In this document: piece after piece, positions 25,601-32,828 of the stretch
How positions within the stretch are numbered: the first letter of the stretch is position 1
Layout: each line of letters begins with the position of its first letter
Notes under the pieces: generated by a model
Seen by the model: only the letters and a program-made list of their open reading frames with translations
The model's database searches: none
Told to the model about the DNA's origin: nothing
Made by a program: the position numbers and the translations under genes
Origin: a bacterium
GTDB lineage: Bacteria > Hydrogenedentota > Hydrogenedentia > Hydrogenedentiales > SLHB01
Direction of reading: 5' to 3'
DNA: 37,126 bases
Assembly (NCBI GenBank): GCA_024231375.1
Contig: JAAEQP010000472.1
Coordinates: 1-37,126, forward strand

Positions 25601-26487
25601 TTGCCATCGCTCGCGTCGTAGATGTCATGGGCGGCGAAGGTGCGGCCGTCAACCACTCCCACGAAGGGGCCGGAGCTGCCGGCGCGCTGTTCCTGCAAGT
25701 GGAAGTAGCGGAACGAGCCGTCCGCCGGGTCGAAAGCGGCCGGGACGGAGCGGCCTGTGGGCACCAGGAGCACGTCATCGGTCGCGGTGAGGTAGCCTTG
25801 GGACGAGACGCCGCTCTTGGCAAAGGCCGTTGGGTGGGGTTGATCCATCGCCATGTAGCCAGCCGTATCGTTGAGCCACAGGGCCTCGCCGGTCTCGGGA
25901 TCGAGGGCGTAGATGTAGACGCCTTCCGAGGGCCAAATGCCGGCTGAATAGTAGACCACGTCATCCAAAACCGTCGGCGCGCCACGGGAGGGCCAGCGGG
26001 AAATCATGCGGCCGTTGCCGAGCAGCATATCGTCCATCGGGCCGCCCCGCTTCTTCCAGACGAGGGCGCCGGTTTTCGTTTTGAGGCAATAGAGATAGCC
26101 GTCGTCGCCGGCCACGAAGATCCGGTCCTTCCAGGCGGCTGGCGCGAAGCGAATGGGGGCGTCGGTGTAGAACGTCCACCGCTCTTCGCCCGTCTTCGCG
26201 TCGAGGGCGTAGACCTTGCCGTCGACGGAATCGCCGAAGATGACGAGGCCGTCGACAAGAACGGTGTGGGCGGCATGGTCGAAGGACATGCGCGTGTCGG
26301 CGCCCACCCACGCGGGCTGGGGAGGATGGGCCGGCCGATACGTCCAGCGAAGCTTCAATTTCGCAGGCAACGGGTCGGGCGTGTAGCCGCTTCGCGCGGC
26401 GTCATGGCGAAACTGAGGCCAGTCGGCGGCGAGCGTGGATTGGGCGATTGCGAACAGCAGGAATGGGACGACGAAAAGCCTTTTCAT
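22687..26487 (-). CDS. Giant secreted PQQ-type beta-propeller protein with embedded methyltransferase-like domain
   Basis: From ATG 26487 (GGAGG four bases upstream) the product has 1266 residues. Signal peptide 1-21 is MKRLFVVPFLLFAIAQSTLA. Residues 22-440 and 570-960 are PQQ-like propeller repeats (ALDAKTGEERWTFY, CLDAYNGHVVWEYPIE). Between them, about 445-565, is a methyltransferase-like Rossmann domain (CLDIECGDGRLAYELA, VCAVDSDPDNVRKARANF). About 985-1070 resembles the chitobiase/hexosaminidase C-terminal domain (VRYTLDGTSPRANATRYADP). About 1080-1266 is a concanavalin/LamG-like domain ending in FALYAWGCAGAKFRNVRW. Similar fusions occur in planctomycete-like bacteria, with no known function. 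SAM is not expected outside the cytoplasm, so the embedded domain may bind something else. A role in sensing or handling extracellular polysaccharide is a guess from the domains. Confidence 0.85.
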   Translation of the reverse strand: MKRLFVVPFLLFAIAQSTLAADWPQFRHDAARSGYTPDPLPAKLKLRWTYRPAHPPQPAWVGADTRMSFDHAAHTVLVDGLVIFGDSVDGKVYALDAKTGEERWTFYTDAPIRFAPAAWKDRIFVAGDDGYLYCLKTKTGALVWKKRGGPMDDMLLGNGRMISRWPSRGAPTVLDDVVYYSAGIWPSEGVYIYALDPETGEALWLNDTAGYMAMDQPHPTAFAKSGVSSQGYLTATDDVLLVPTGRSVPAAFDPADGSFRYFHLQEQRAGSSGPFVGVVDGRTFAAHDIYDASDGKALTRGIPCATMAAFPDHLVYARDEKLRVLDRPGILVEKQGADRKGNVTTRISLASPAWSMPLEGSEAVSLIGAGRIAVLGTTANTVLTIDTATRKIVATRETDGLPLGLAAADGQLVVSTDQGTVYCFDAKGARRPAVIERTRHSFPAESEAFAAAAEEIVARTGITKGYCLDIECGDGRLAYELAQRTDLYVCAVDSDPDNVRKARANFDAAGLYGNRVVVLQRDPADTRLPNRFANLVVSGRSVTESAVLVESELTRIQRPYGGVICTGKPGELHTKVSGPLEGAGEWTHLYSDPANTNCSDDALVKGPLGMLWFVDNDLFMPSRHGRGPSPLFWNGLLFVEGLSGLRCLDAYNGHVVWEYPIENVLLPYDQEHLNGAAITGNNLCIADGSLFVRVENRCLRLDALTGKKTAEFKAPTAPDGTVKPWGYLAVENGNLYGSVFNNEHTVHYAYGRSDMSQLFSESMLFFVLDPDSGDVKWTYTPTHSIRNNSIAIGAGRVYFIDRPIAVRDRRKADATEHPFGELVTLHAATGEEAWRVDDVYGTLLALSTKHDVLLMMYQNTRFKLASELGGRMSAFRATTGEPLWDIKARYDSRPILNDTTIYAQPGAWDLLTGERKDFAFSRSYGCGTIAGSRHLLTFRSATLGYLDLTADRGVENYGGIRPGCWINTLPVGGMILMPDATDRCSCSYLIKATIALEPRGLRPPVITPKGGASPEPIVVALETDVPDATVRYTLDGTSPRANATRYADPFRITESATLTARAFRDGMPPSQTVEAAFDVDPAIIRLDDAAWTPYDSPGATPSESDWQLDGGVLTERSNLHRGGATDPDPAMERAGSFRIYAAESPMKDGVLTLELASSDDDTLGVAFRFGGPDQHYVWSMDRQRAFHALACKDGDSYQLLAANAGAYDRNKWYSLRVELDGSRIAIFLDDEQEFELEDATHSSGAFALYAWGCAGAKFRNVRWEER

Positions 26488-26547
26488 AGTGCCTCCGATG
26501 GAATGTTCCAAGGCTTGCGTTCAATGAACTGTAATGATAGTCACAGA

Positions 26548-26652
26548 CGCCTCCAGGGACCACCGCCCCCGAACACAGGTCGATGATGCGCTGCGCTGCA
26601 GTCTCTTGTCAGGCGCTCAAGCCTACCGGTCGGGTGCAGGCACGTCAAGCCC
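26548..26652. repeat. Chimeric relic duplicated from the methyltransferase locus
   Basis: Bases 26548-26602 match 22261-22315, inside the methyltransferase gene, and 26597-26652 match 22491-22546, upstream of that gene. Both matches have the same orientation, with roughly 85-90% identity by eye. The 175 or so bases that lie between the two pieces at the source are missing. The join falls at a shared C-CAGT (CTCCAGT/CTGCAGT). On the minus strand the copy reads RIIDLCSG and then loses frame by a 1-base deletion, so it is dead. It lies between the propeller gene's start and the transposase remnant. Confidence 0.7.
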
Positions 26653-26666
26653 GAAGGGAAAGTAGG

Positions 26667-26942
26667 GTCGAAGAAGGTCACCTCATGCCGGACCATGTAC
26701 ATATGATGATAGCGATTCCGCCGAAATATGCGGCTTCACAGGTTGTGGGGTATATCAAGGGCAAGAGTGCGATCCACGTGGCTCGAGTCTACGGCGGGAG
26801 GAAACGAAATTTCGTCGGGCAGCACTTGTGGGCGCGGGGCTACTTCGTCTCCACGGTGGGCAGAGACGAGGCGGTCATCCGGGAGTACATCCAGCGACAG
26901 GAACAGGAAGATCGCCGCGACGACCAATTGAACCTGGGCTAA
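26667..26942 (+). pseudogene. IS200/IS605-type Y1 transposase, N-terminally truncated
   Basis: The translated piece EEGHLMPDHVHMMIAIPPKY, GQHLWARGYFVSTVGRDE, then EYIQRQE is the C-terminal two thirds of a Y1 (HUH) single-strand transposase. The HUH pair is in PDHVHM, the catalytic tyrosine is in EYIQRQE, and the glutamine four residues on is kept. The first 45 or so residues are missing: upstream the sequence changes to the relic repeat at about 26652. It cannot make a working enzyme by itself but could be mobilised in trans. The reading frame runs to TAA at 26940-26942 with no ribosome site upstream. Confidence 0.8.
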
Positions 26943-26944
26943 AC

Positions 26945-27042
26945 GGCCACCGTGAAGGTGGCCCCACATGCGGGAGCGCGTTAGCGCCCCGCACAGCCGC
27001 TTTGAGCGGCTCACAACATGAAGCCCCCGGCTGTGCCGGGGG
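26945..27042. mobile_element. Array of four hairpins at the transposon right end
   Basis: Four separate stem-loops follow the transposase stop: GGCCACC 26945-26951 with 26957-26963; GCGGG-A-GCGC 26970-26979 with 26984-26992 (one bulge, GTTA loop); AGCCGCT 26995-27001 with 27005-27011; CCCCCGGC 27024-27031 with 27035-27042 (TGT loop). The last, in the context GAAGCCCCCGGC...GGGGGATACTT, looks like the subterminal hairpin of IS200/IS605 ends that the Y1 transposase binds as single-stranded DNA. The true element end is probably between 27042 and 27060. Confidence 0.7.
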
Positions 27043-27070
27043 ATACTTACTCTGTCCCCAGGTCTTCCTT

Positions 27071-27143
27071 CCCCCATCATGATGGGGGTCGCATCAAACG
27101 ATGCGGGCTCTTCCAACAACCGCGGAGGGGGCATCGTGATGCC
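27071..27143. repeat. Further palindromes after the transposon end
   Basis: An 18-base perfect palindrome built on CCCCCATCA/TGATGGGGG lies at 27071-27088. It is followed by GCATC-AAAC-GATGC (27091-27104) and GGCATC-GT-GATGCC (27130-27143). None is followed by a T-run, so they are not obvious terminators. The rest of the gap, 27144-27292, shows no gene or structure I can name. Confidence 0.55.
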
Positions 27144-27292
27144 GCAGTCCAAATGGTCCCCATATGTGTTGGATGGGCCGGGCTATCGGCAAACGAGGGA
27201 GGCCGCACCTATGCAATCCTCCGTTTTCCAGGCGATTTTAGTGCGATAGCCCTGCCGTCAATCCGCGATTCTGCGTATACTGCGATAACCCG

Positions 27293-27301
27293 TGGTATAC
27301 T
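27293..27301 (+). promoter_or_regulatory. Extended -10 promoter before the PKD lipoprotein gene
   Basis: TGGTATACT at 27293-27301 is a TGn extended -10 box; a second TATACT is at 27276-27281. The start codon at 27356 lies about 48 bases after the expected transcription start. Extended -10 promoters need little -35, and no strong -35 is visible. Confidence 0.5.
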
Positions 27302-27355
27302 GGATTTTCCAGGTGGCACCAACGCTGGCGACGGCCGGGCGAAGGAGATGGCGCT

Positions 27356-28798
27356 ATGCGGAAGGAATTGCGGATAGTCGGGATCGTATTCGTTTGCTGC
27401 GCGGGAGTGTTGCTGCTGGGTTGCCCGAAACCTCAGCCCGTTCCACAGTTCACGGCGAATGTCACGACCGGGGACGCTCCCCTCACGGTTGAGTTCACGG
27501 ACCTGTCGGTCAGCGACAGCCAATCCAAACCCATTCTGACGTGGTTCTGGGATTTCGGTGACGGCGGTACCAGCACGGACCAGAATCCGACATACATTTA
27601 CACAGAACCGGGGGTGTACACGGTTGCATTGACCGTGGCAACCCTTATCGACGCCCAGACCGAGACCAAAGTGGGGTACATCAACGTAACCTCGCAACGC
27701 TGGACGTTCACCTTTGGTCATGACGGCACGGACGACGCGTGGGGCATCGTGCAGACGCCTGACCGGGGGTACGTGGTCGGGGGCGCGACGACTAGCTTCG
27801 GCGCGGGCGGCAGCGACATGTGTCTCGTTCGAGCCGGAGCAGATGGCGTGTGGGACTGGTACAACACCTACGGCGATGTGGGCAACGAGGAGGCCCGATC
27901 CGTTCGCCGAGCACCGGACGGGGGGTATGTGCTCTGCGGGTGGACCGACTTCAACACCGCAGGCGGCGACGACATGTATTTTGTGAAGACGGACAGCGGT
28001 GGCACGCAGAGCTGGGAGGCCCGGTTTGGCGGACTCATGGATGACCGGGCGCGCGATGTTCAGCCGACGACGGACGGCGGCTACATCCTCGCGGGTCGCA
28101 CGCGATCTTTCGGAGCAGGGGGATCGGACATGTACCTGGTGAAGACCCTCGCCGACGGCAGCGAAACGTGGGCGTTCACGTTCGGATTGGCGCAGGACGA
28201 GGACTGCTGGGCCATTCAGCAGACTGCGGACGAAGGCTACATCCTGGCCGGATCGTCCATGTCCGTGATCCCGGGCCGCATGGTGGTGTACGTGGTCAAG
28301 ACGCACGCCAATGGCATGGAAGACTGGACGTATACCCTCGGCGTGGCCGGACAGGACCAGGCGGCGACCGCCGTCCAGCAGACGGCCGATGGCGGGTACA
28401 TCTTGGCCGGTTGGACGACCAACGGCGCCGGCGGGCGGGATATGTTCCTGGTCAAGCTGGACACGACAGGAGCCTTCGAATGGCAATCGCCGCTGGGCGA
28501 CGTGAACGACGACGAGGCCCATGCCGTCGAGGAACTGCCCGCGGGCGGATACGCGCTGGCCGGGCACACCCGGTCCTATGGCGCGGTCGGACAGGACATG
28601 ATTCTCATGTTCACCGACGCCGCGGGCAACGCGACGGGGTACCAGCTCTACGGAGATGTGCAGATCGACGTTGCCTGGGCCATGGTCCGCACGATGGATA
28701 CGGGCTACGCATTGGTGGGGCGGACCACCTCGTTCGGCGTGATCAACGGGGATATGTACATCGTGAAGACCGACCCCAACGGGCTGACGCTGCCGTAG
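27356..28798 (+). CDS. Lipoprotein with a PKD domain and seven 50-residue repeats
   Basis: The 480-residue protein has a lipoprotein signal with Cys at residue 23 (VLLLGC) and GAAGGAG before the ATG at 27356. Residues 30-110 are a PKD domain (WDFGDGGTSTDQNPTYIYTE, then GVYTVALTV). From residue 115 to the end run seven copies of a repeat of about 50 residues with the core (D/E)GGYxLAGxTxSFGAGGxDMYLVKTxxxG. Seven copies would fit a seven-bladed propeller. The last copies have drifted most. It should be anchored in the outer membrane or periplasmic face; a binding or adhesion role is inferred only from the domains. The next gene is on the other strand beyond a hairpin. Confidence 0.85.
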   Translation: MRKELRIVGIVFVCCAGVLLLGCPKPQPVPQFTANVTTGDAPLTVEFTDLSVSDSQSKPILTWFWDFGDGGTSTDQNPTYIYTEPGVYTVALTVATLIDAQTETKVGYINVTSQRWTFTFGHDGTDDAWGIVQTPDRGYVVGGATTSFGAGGSDMCLVRAGADGVWDWYNTYGDVGNEEARSVRRAPDGGYVLCGWTDFNTAGGDDMYFVKTDSGGTQSWEARFGGLMDDRARDVQPTTDGGYILAGRTRSFGAGGSDMYLVKTLADGSETWAFTFGLAQDEDCWAIQQTADEGYILAGSSMSVIPGRMVVYVVKTHANGMEDWTYTLGVAGQDQAATAVQQTADGGYILAGWTTNGAGGRDMFLVKLDTTGAFEWQSPLGDVNDDEAHAVEELPAGGYALAGHTRSYGAVGQDMILMFTDAAGNATGYQLYGDVQIDVAWAMVRTMDTGYALVGRTTSFGVINGDMYIVKTDPNGLTLP

Positions 28799-28823
28799 CC
28801 CCTCGTCGGAGCCGATGAATCCT

Positions 28824-28857
28824 AGCGCCCGCGGACCGGACACGGTTCGCGGGCGTT
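28824..28857. terminator. 15-bp hairpin between the lipoprotein and PlsC genes
   Basis: 28824-28838 pairs with 28843-28857 around a GACA loop (two G-U pairs). There is no T-run on either side, so as a Rho-independent terminator it is atypical, but its place between two convergent genes suggests it ends one or both transcripts. Confidence 0.5.
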
Positions 28858-28887
28858 CGCGGTGTGACAGGCGGAGGGCGCGGGCCG

Positions 28888-29853
28888 CTACGGCACGGGG
28901 TCTAGGTTGGCGCGTACGGCAGCCTGCAGCTTGTTTGCCAGCTCGACGCGGTCGTCGGCCGCGACGGGGGTCTTCCCGTAGGTAAGAATGGCCTCAAATC
29001 CCGGCATGGAAAGGATCCGGCACACGTAGGGGAGCACAGGTTTCACGGGACCCCACAGTTCCAGTTCTTCCTGGGGCAGCTCGCGCTTGGACGTCAGGAA
29101 GTACGGGTCAGGTCCATATAGAATCGATTCCGATGGCTGGGGGTAGCCGTCCGGCGTGGTGTAGGTGAATGTCGCGTAGTGGACCGGGCGCTGGTCGTCG
29201 ACCGCGTTCTGCAGCAATGCCGCCCTGAACCGTCGCACGTCCCTGCCCGGTGAGATGATGCCTTCCGGGAAGAACATCACACCCTTGCCTTCGGCCATCG
29301 CCTCCGACATGCGCGCATTGATCCGGGGGACTTCGTCGCTATTGCGCCGGTCCACCCAAATGACGTTGCGGGCGCGCATGAAGGATCCGATGACGGGAAA
29401 CTTGCTGACTTCCTTCATGCCCACGAATACGGACGGGAGCACACGATTCAATGCGAAGGGGTCGAGCCACACCACGTGATTGGCCACGAGCAAGAAGGGC
29501 GGTTCGGGGGCCTTGCCCACAACTTTTAGCCGCATGCCCACGATGGTTGTGATGCCGAACCCCCAGAGGCCGCCGATGGAATGGGCAATCCTGGCGTAGG
29601 CGGCTTGGCTGACAAGACGCACTGGGACAATGCACCAGAGGGCCAGATACAGCCCGGTCGTCAGTAGCACCATGGCGGCAAGCCGACACACGATCCGCAC
29701 CCAGCCGGTGACGGTCCACCAAGGGGTTACGACGGATCCGCCAGCCTCAGCGCGGACAATCGAATTCGGCAGTGGCTTCGCGATCACTTCAGGATAGCTC
29801 TGCTCTGGACACACTATTCGGGCGCTCCTTGCATTCGGGGGAAGAACGTACAT
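28888..29853 (-). CDS. PlsC-type 1-acyl-glycerol-3-phosphate acyltransferase family
   Basis: The 321-residue protein has the acyltransferase NHVVWLD motif (H126-x4-D131) and FFPEG (194-198). A hydrophobic segment at about 56-80 anchors it in the inner membrane. The usual role is the second acylation in phospholipid synthesis, but the family also includes other lipid acyltransferases. The start is unsure: ATG 29853 is chosen, while the frame extends to a TTG at 29922 through ATG 29877; none has a clear ribosome site. The 30 residues before the hydrophobic part vary in the family and do not help. It could belong with the small membrane protein gene just upstream. Confidence 0.85.
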   Translation of the reverse strand: MYVLPPNARSARIVCPEQSYPEVIAKPLPNSIVRAEAGGSVVTPWWTVTGWVRIVCRLAAMVLLTTGLYLALWCIVPVRLVSQAAYARIAHSIGGLWGFGITTIVGMRLKVVGKAPEPPFLLVANHVVWLDPFALNRVLPSVFVGMKEVSKFPVIGSFMRARNVIWVDRRNSDEVPRINARMSEAMAEGKGVMFFPEGIISPGRDVRRFRAALLQNAVDDQRPVHYATFTYTTPDGYPQPSESILYGPDPYFLTSKRELPQEELELWGPVKPVLPYVCRILSMPGFEAILTYGKTPVAADDRVELANKLQAAVRANLDPVP

Positions 29854-29966
29854 CACCCGTGAGGAATTTCGGCACATAGCCGGTCGGACGGGGCCGAACG
29901 CTGTGGCATTGCCTCTATGCAATGCACTGAGTTAGACCCGCGAGGGCATACAGGGGTTTCGAAACC

Positions 29967-30113
29967 CTATGGAACCAGGGCCATATAGGGGGCGGTCGCG
30001 AACCAGAGAATGAGGTAGATCACGTACAGAATCCCCTCGCCGATCACGGCAAGCGGTCCGTCGCCTAAGTCTATGAGGTAATCGGGGATAGAAATATTCA
30101 GAAAGTCGAACAT
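29967..30113 (-). CDS. Small membrane protein, 48 residues
   Basis: The product opens MFDFLNISIPDYLIDLGDGP and has one hydrophobic helix covering about residues 20-46. AAGGAG (plus-strand 30123-30128) sits nine bases before the ATG at 30113, one of the best ribosome sites in the window, and an extended -10 box lies just beyond. The TAG stop is at 29967-29969. I know no family for it. It may be a regulator or small subunit for a membrane enzyme, perhaps the acyltransferase whose gene follows after 113 bases with no visible structure. Confidence 0.65.
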   Translation of the reverse strand: MFDFLNISIPDYLIDLGDGPLAVIGEGILYVIYLILWFATAPYMALVP

Positions 30114-30140
30114 GGTTCACAACTCCTTTTCCTGGCATGT

Positions 30141-30149
30141 ACTATACCA
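30141..30149 (-). promoter_or_regulatory. Extended -10 promoter for the small membrane protein
   Basis: Read on the minus strand, TGGTATAGT lies at 30149 to 30141. It is 28 bases before the ATG and 13 bases before the ribosome site, leaving a very short leader. The same TGGTATAnT form occurs at 27293. No -35 match is seen. The rest of the gap up to 30380 has nothing else I can name. Confidence 0.5.
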
Positions 30150-30380
30150 TATTCGCTGGGGCTCGTGCCGTTACGTTCCTGGACTTCGTGAGTACTGTTA
30201 GTGGGGATTAGGGCCGGCGTTTTGAAATCGGCCGGGACATTCGGGTCCAATTGGCTCCTTGCCTCGATCTGAGTGCGTCGACGGTGCGACCCCATCCGGC
30301 CTCGATATCGGCCCAAGACAAGGTGGGAGTGTCGGATCACCACCTTCGAGACGGGACGATTCCAGGGAGACCGTGTTGGT

Positions 30381-32771
30381 ATGAGAAGTAGGATGACTCG
30401 GCTCGCCCGTGTGGGCGGGCTTCTTGTGTTGGTATGGCCACTCACGGCGGTTTCGGAGCCGATCAAGGGCCCCGTCCGCCTCAGCGAAGCGGAGCAGCAG
30501 GCCTACCTGGCGCACGTCGAAGCGTGCTTGAAGTGGCCCGATCCGGAAGATCTTCCCGTTCCACCCGACGGCTGGTATTCGCTTGAGTTGGGTGGCGACA
30601 CCATCGACGTGTTTCGAGACGAGTACGGCGTCCCCCACGTGTTCGCGCCGTCCGTCGCGGCCGCATTCCGGGCACAGGGCTACGTCACCGGCGAGGATCG
30701 GTGTATTCAGGTGCTTGAGCGCCGTGAAGCCGTCATGGGCCGCCGGTGCGCCGCCCAGGGCGACCGGGGCCGTTCGCACGACATGCGGATTCGTACCGAG
30801 GGTCGCACCATCGACGAACTGAACGGCTTAGTCGACAAGCTGCGGCCCGACCAGCAAGTGGCCATCGACGAGTACATCGTAGGACTCAACGAGTACTTGC
30901 GCCGCAATGCACCGCGAATCCCGCCCGTGGAACGCCATGAAGTGGCAGCGGGGGCAGTGTACTTCCTCACGCGCATTGGCAACATCAACGATTTCGACCT
31001 GCAGTTCTACGAGCTTACCTCGGTTGTGCGTTTCCTTCGCGGCGAGGAGTTCATGCGCAACATGCTGGACGACTGCCTGCCCCGCAACGTGGTCAACGCA
31101 CCGACCACCGACCACAGTTACGACCGCCAGCAGGCGCAAGGTGCCGCACCGATGCAGAGCGCGTGGCAGGGCGATCTCCACTTGGACGCCATGCAGGCCA
31201 TCGCGGCGTTCGACAAGGAAGCTGACGACTTCGCTCTGAAGGAGGGGTTCTATCCCCAGTTCGGCAGCCAGGCGTGGGCGGTAGCTCCGAAGCGCAGTGC
31301 CAACGGCAACGCCATGTTCTTCGGGTGTCCCCTCATTGGCTACAGCGTCCCGTGCGACTGCTCCGAGATCCACCTATGCGCCCCCGGCCTCAACGTTCGA
31401 GGCCTGGCCTACACAGGCGTCCCCGGCGTTGTCATCGGACACAACGAACGGGTCATCTGGAGCAGCACGTCCGGCCTCCTCGATCAGGTGGATATCTTCG
31501 TCGAAGAACTCAATCCCGACAACCATCTTCAGTACAAGCACAATGGCGAATGGAAAGAAATGGAGGTCATCGAGAGCCCCCTCGTCATGAAGCAGGAGGA
31601 CGGTTCCATTGCCCTGGAACCCTACCGTATCTACCGCACGGTTCACGGCCCCGTGGTGCATTGGGAGGACCACAGTCACAAGGCGTTCTCCAAGTGCAAC
31701 GCCCAGACAGGACTCCAGCCGCAGTCCTTCTGCGCCTTCACCGACCTTGATTTCGCGAAGGACCTCAACGACGTTGACAAGGCGCTTTACGAACTCGCCA
31801 GCGCGCACAACGTGCTTGCCGCGGATGTAGACGGCAACATTGGCTACTGGTTCACCGGCCGTTTCCCCAAACGGAAGCCCGGACAGGACGGGCGCTTGCC
31901 CGTGCCCGGCACAGGAGAGTACGACTGGCTCGGCTTGATCGCGGGGCCGGACATGGTGAAATCGGTCAACCCGCCCGAGGGGTGGTTCGGCGATTCCAAC
32001 GGCAAGCCGGGCATCAATGTCCACGGCTGGTGGCCCGAGGTCCCCTGGGGGCTTGCGATCCGAGAAGGGCTGATGAATCACAATCCCATCGACTGGGAAT
32101 CCTTCGTTGGCCTCCACCGGAAGAACGCCGAGCACTACATGTTCGGCCCGTATTTTCGTGACTACCTGGTGGAGATCGTCAAGGAACGGAACAACGGCGA
32201 TCCCCTCATCGATCAAGCATGTGCGCTGATCGAGAATTGGGACGGCGCGAACCTGCCGGGCACGTCTGCCGTGCTCCTCTATGACGAGTGGGCTATGGAG
32301 ACCCTGATGGAACTCTTGTCGCCCGACTTCGAGGGCCTCGTAGAACGTAGCCTCAGCACCCGAAACCTCCAGCTATTCGGCCTCCTGGCATTCCGGGTGT
32401 TGCAGCCTGAGAAGTCCGGCGTCCGGCTCAAGCAGGACTATCTACACGGGCGCGACCCCGGCGAGATCACGTACCGGTGCTTCCTTCGGGTGCTGAAGAA
32501 GCTTATCGCCGAGCATGGGGCAGACCTTGAGGCTTGGCCGTATGAGCCTCGGATTCGCGACATGAAGAATGTCGGGAAGATTCGTGACCACAACATGGCC
32601 GGGACGTACTGGATGGCGGCGGAACTCAGCAATCCCATGCGCGTCATGACCATGCTGCCGCCGGGACAATGCGAACTGCCGCAATCGCCTCACTTCAAGG
32701 ACCAGTTCGAGCTATTCTACTTCTACCAGCTCAAGCCGACCCGCTACATGCCGGAGGATTTCGGCCGGTAG
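30381..32771 (+). CDS. Penicillin acylase-family Ntn hydrolase, secreted
   Basis: The 796-residue protein begins with a signal peptide (MRSRMTRLARVGGLLVLVWP then LTAVSEP). The alpha-chain region has the family's GVPHVFAPSVAAAFRAQGYV and ...GEDRCIQVLERRE motifs. The nucleophile is the Ser at residue 296 in FGSQAWAVAP (codon 31266-31268); self-cleavage before it would make alpha and beta chains. The beta chain continues NGNAMFFGCPLIGYS and GHNERVIWSSTSG. Members split amide bonds of penicillins, acyl-homoserine lactones or acylated lipids, and the natural substrate is often unknown. ATG 30381 is chosen for the signal peptide; its ribosome site (GGGAG at 30364) is rather far, and ATG 30393 is possible. 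The sulfatase gene follows. Confidence 0.85.
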   Translation: MRSRMTRLARVGGLLVLVWPLTAVSEPIKGPVRLSEAEQQAYLAHVEACLKWPDPEDLPVPPDGWYSLELGGDTIDVFRDEYGVPHVFAPSVAAAFRAQGYVTGEDRCIQVLERREAVMGRRCAAQGDRGRSHDMRIRTEGRTIDELNGLVDKLRPDQQVAIDEYIVGLNEYLRRNAPRIPPVERHEVAAGAVYFLTRIGNINDFDLQFYELTSVVRFLRGEEFMRNMLDDCLPRNVVNAPTTDHSYDRQQAQGAAPMQSAWQGDLHLDAMQAIAAFDKEADDFALKEGFYPQFGSQAWAVAPKRSANGNAMFFGCPLIGYSVPCDCSEIHLCAPGLNVRGLAYTGVPGVVIGHNERVIWSSTSGLLDQVDIFVEELNPDNHLQYKHNGEWKEMEVIESPLVMKQEDGSIALEPYRIYRTVHGPVVHWEDHSHKAFSKCNAQTGLQPQSFCAFTDLDFAKDLNDVDKALYELASAHNVLAADVDGNIGYWFTGRFPKRKPGQDGRLPVPGTGEYDWLGLIAGPDMVKSVNPPEGWFGDSNGKPGINVHGWWPEVPWGLAIREGLMNHNPIDWESFVGLHRKNAEHYMFGPYFRDYLVEIVKERNNGDPLIDQACALIENWDGANLPGTSAVLLYDEWAMETLMELLSPDFEGLVERSLSTRNLQLFGLLAFRVLQPEKSGVRLKQDYLHGRDPGEITYRCFLRVLKKLIAEHGADLEAWPYEPRIRDMKNVGKIRDHNMAGTYWMAAELSNPMRVMTMLPPGQCELPQSPHFKDQFELFYFYQLKPTRYMPEDFGR

Positions 32772-32828
32772 GGTTCGTTGTCCAGGGGACGCGTCTGATC
32801 GAACCGAGACGGGAGGATGCCGCGCCGA

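Noticed and set aside
27071..27088. Terminator
   Set aside because: Perfect palindrome but no loop of its own and no T-run; no gene upstream other than a transposon remnant.
26945..27143. CRISPR array
   Set aside because: The hairpins differ from each other and there are no equal repeats with regular spacers.
27209..28843. Long open frame of 544 codons on the minus strand
   Set aside because: It lies opposite the PKD lipoprotein gene; its apparent repeats mirror the lipoprotein's repeats, and it has no ribosome site or family similarity.
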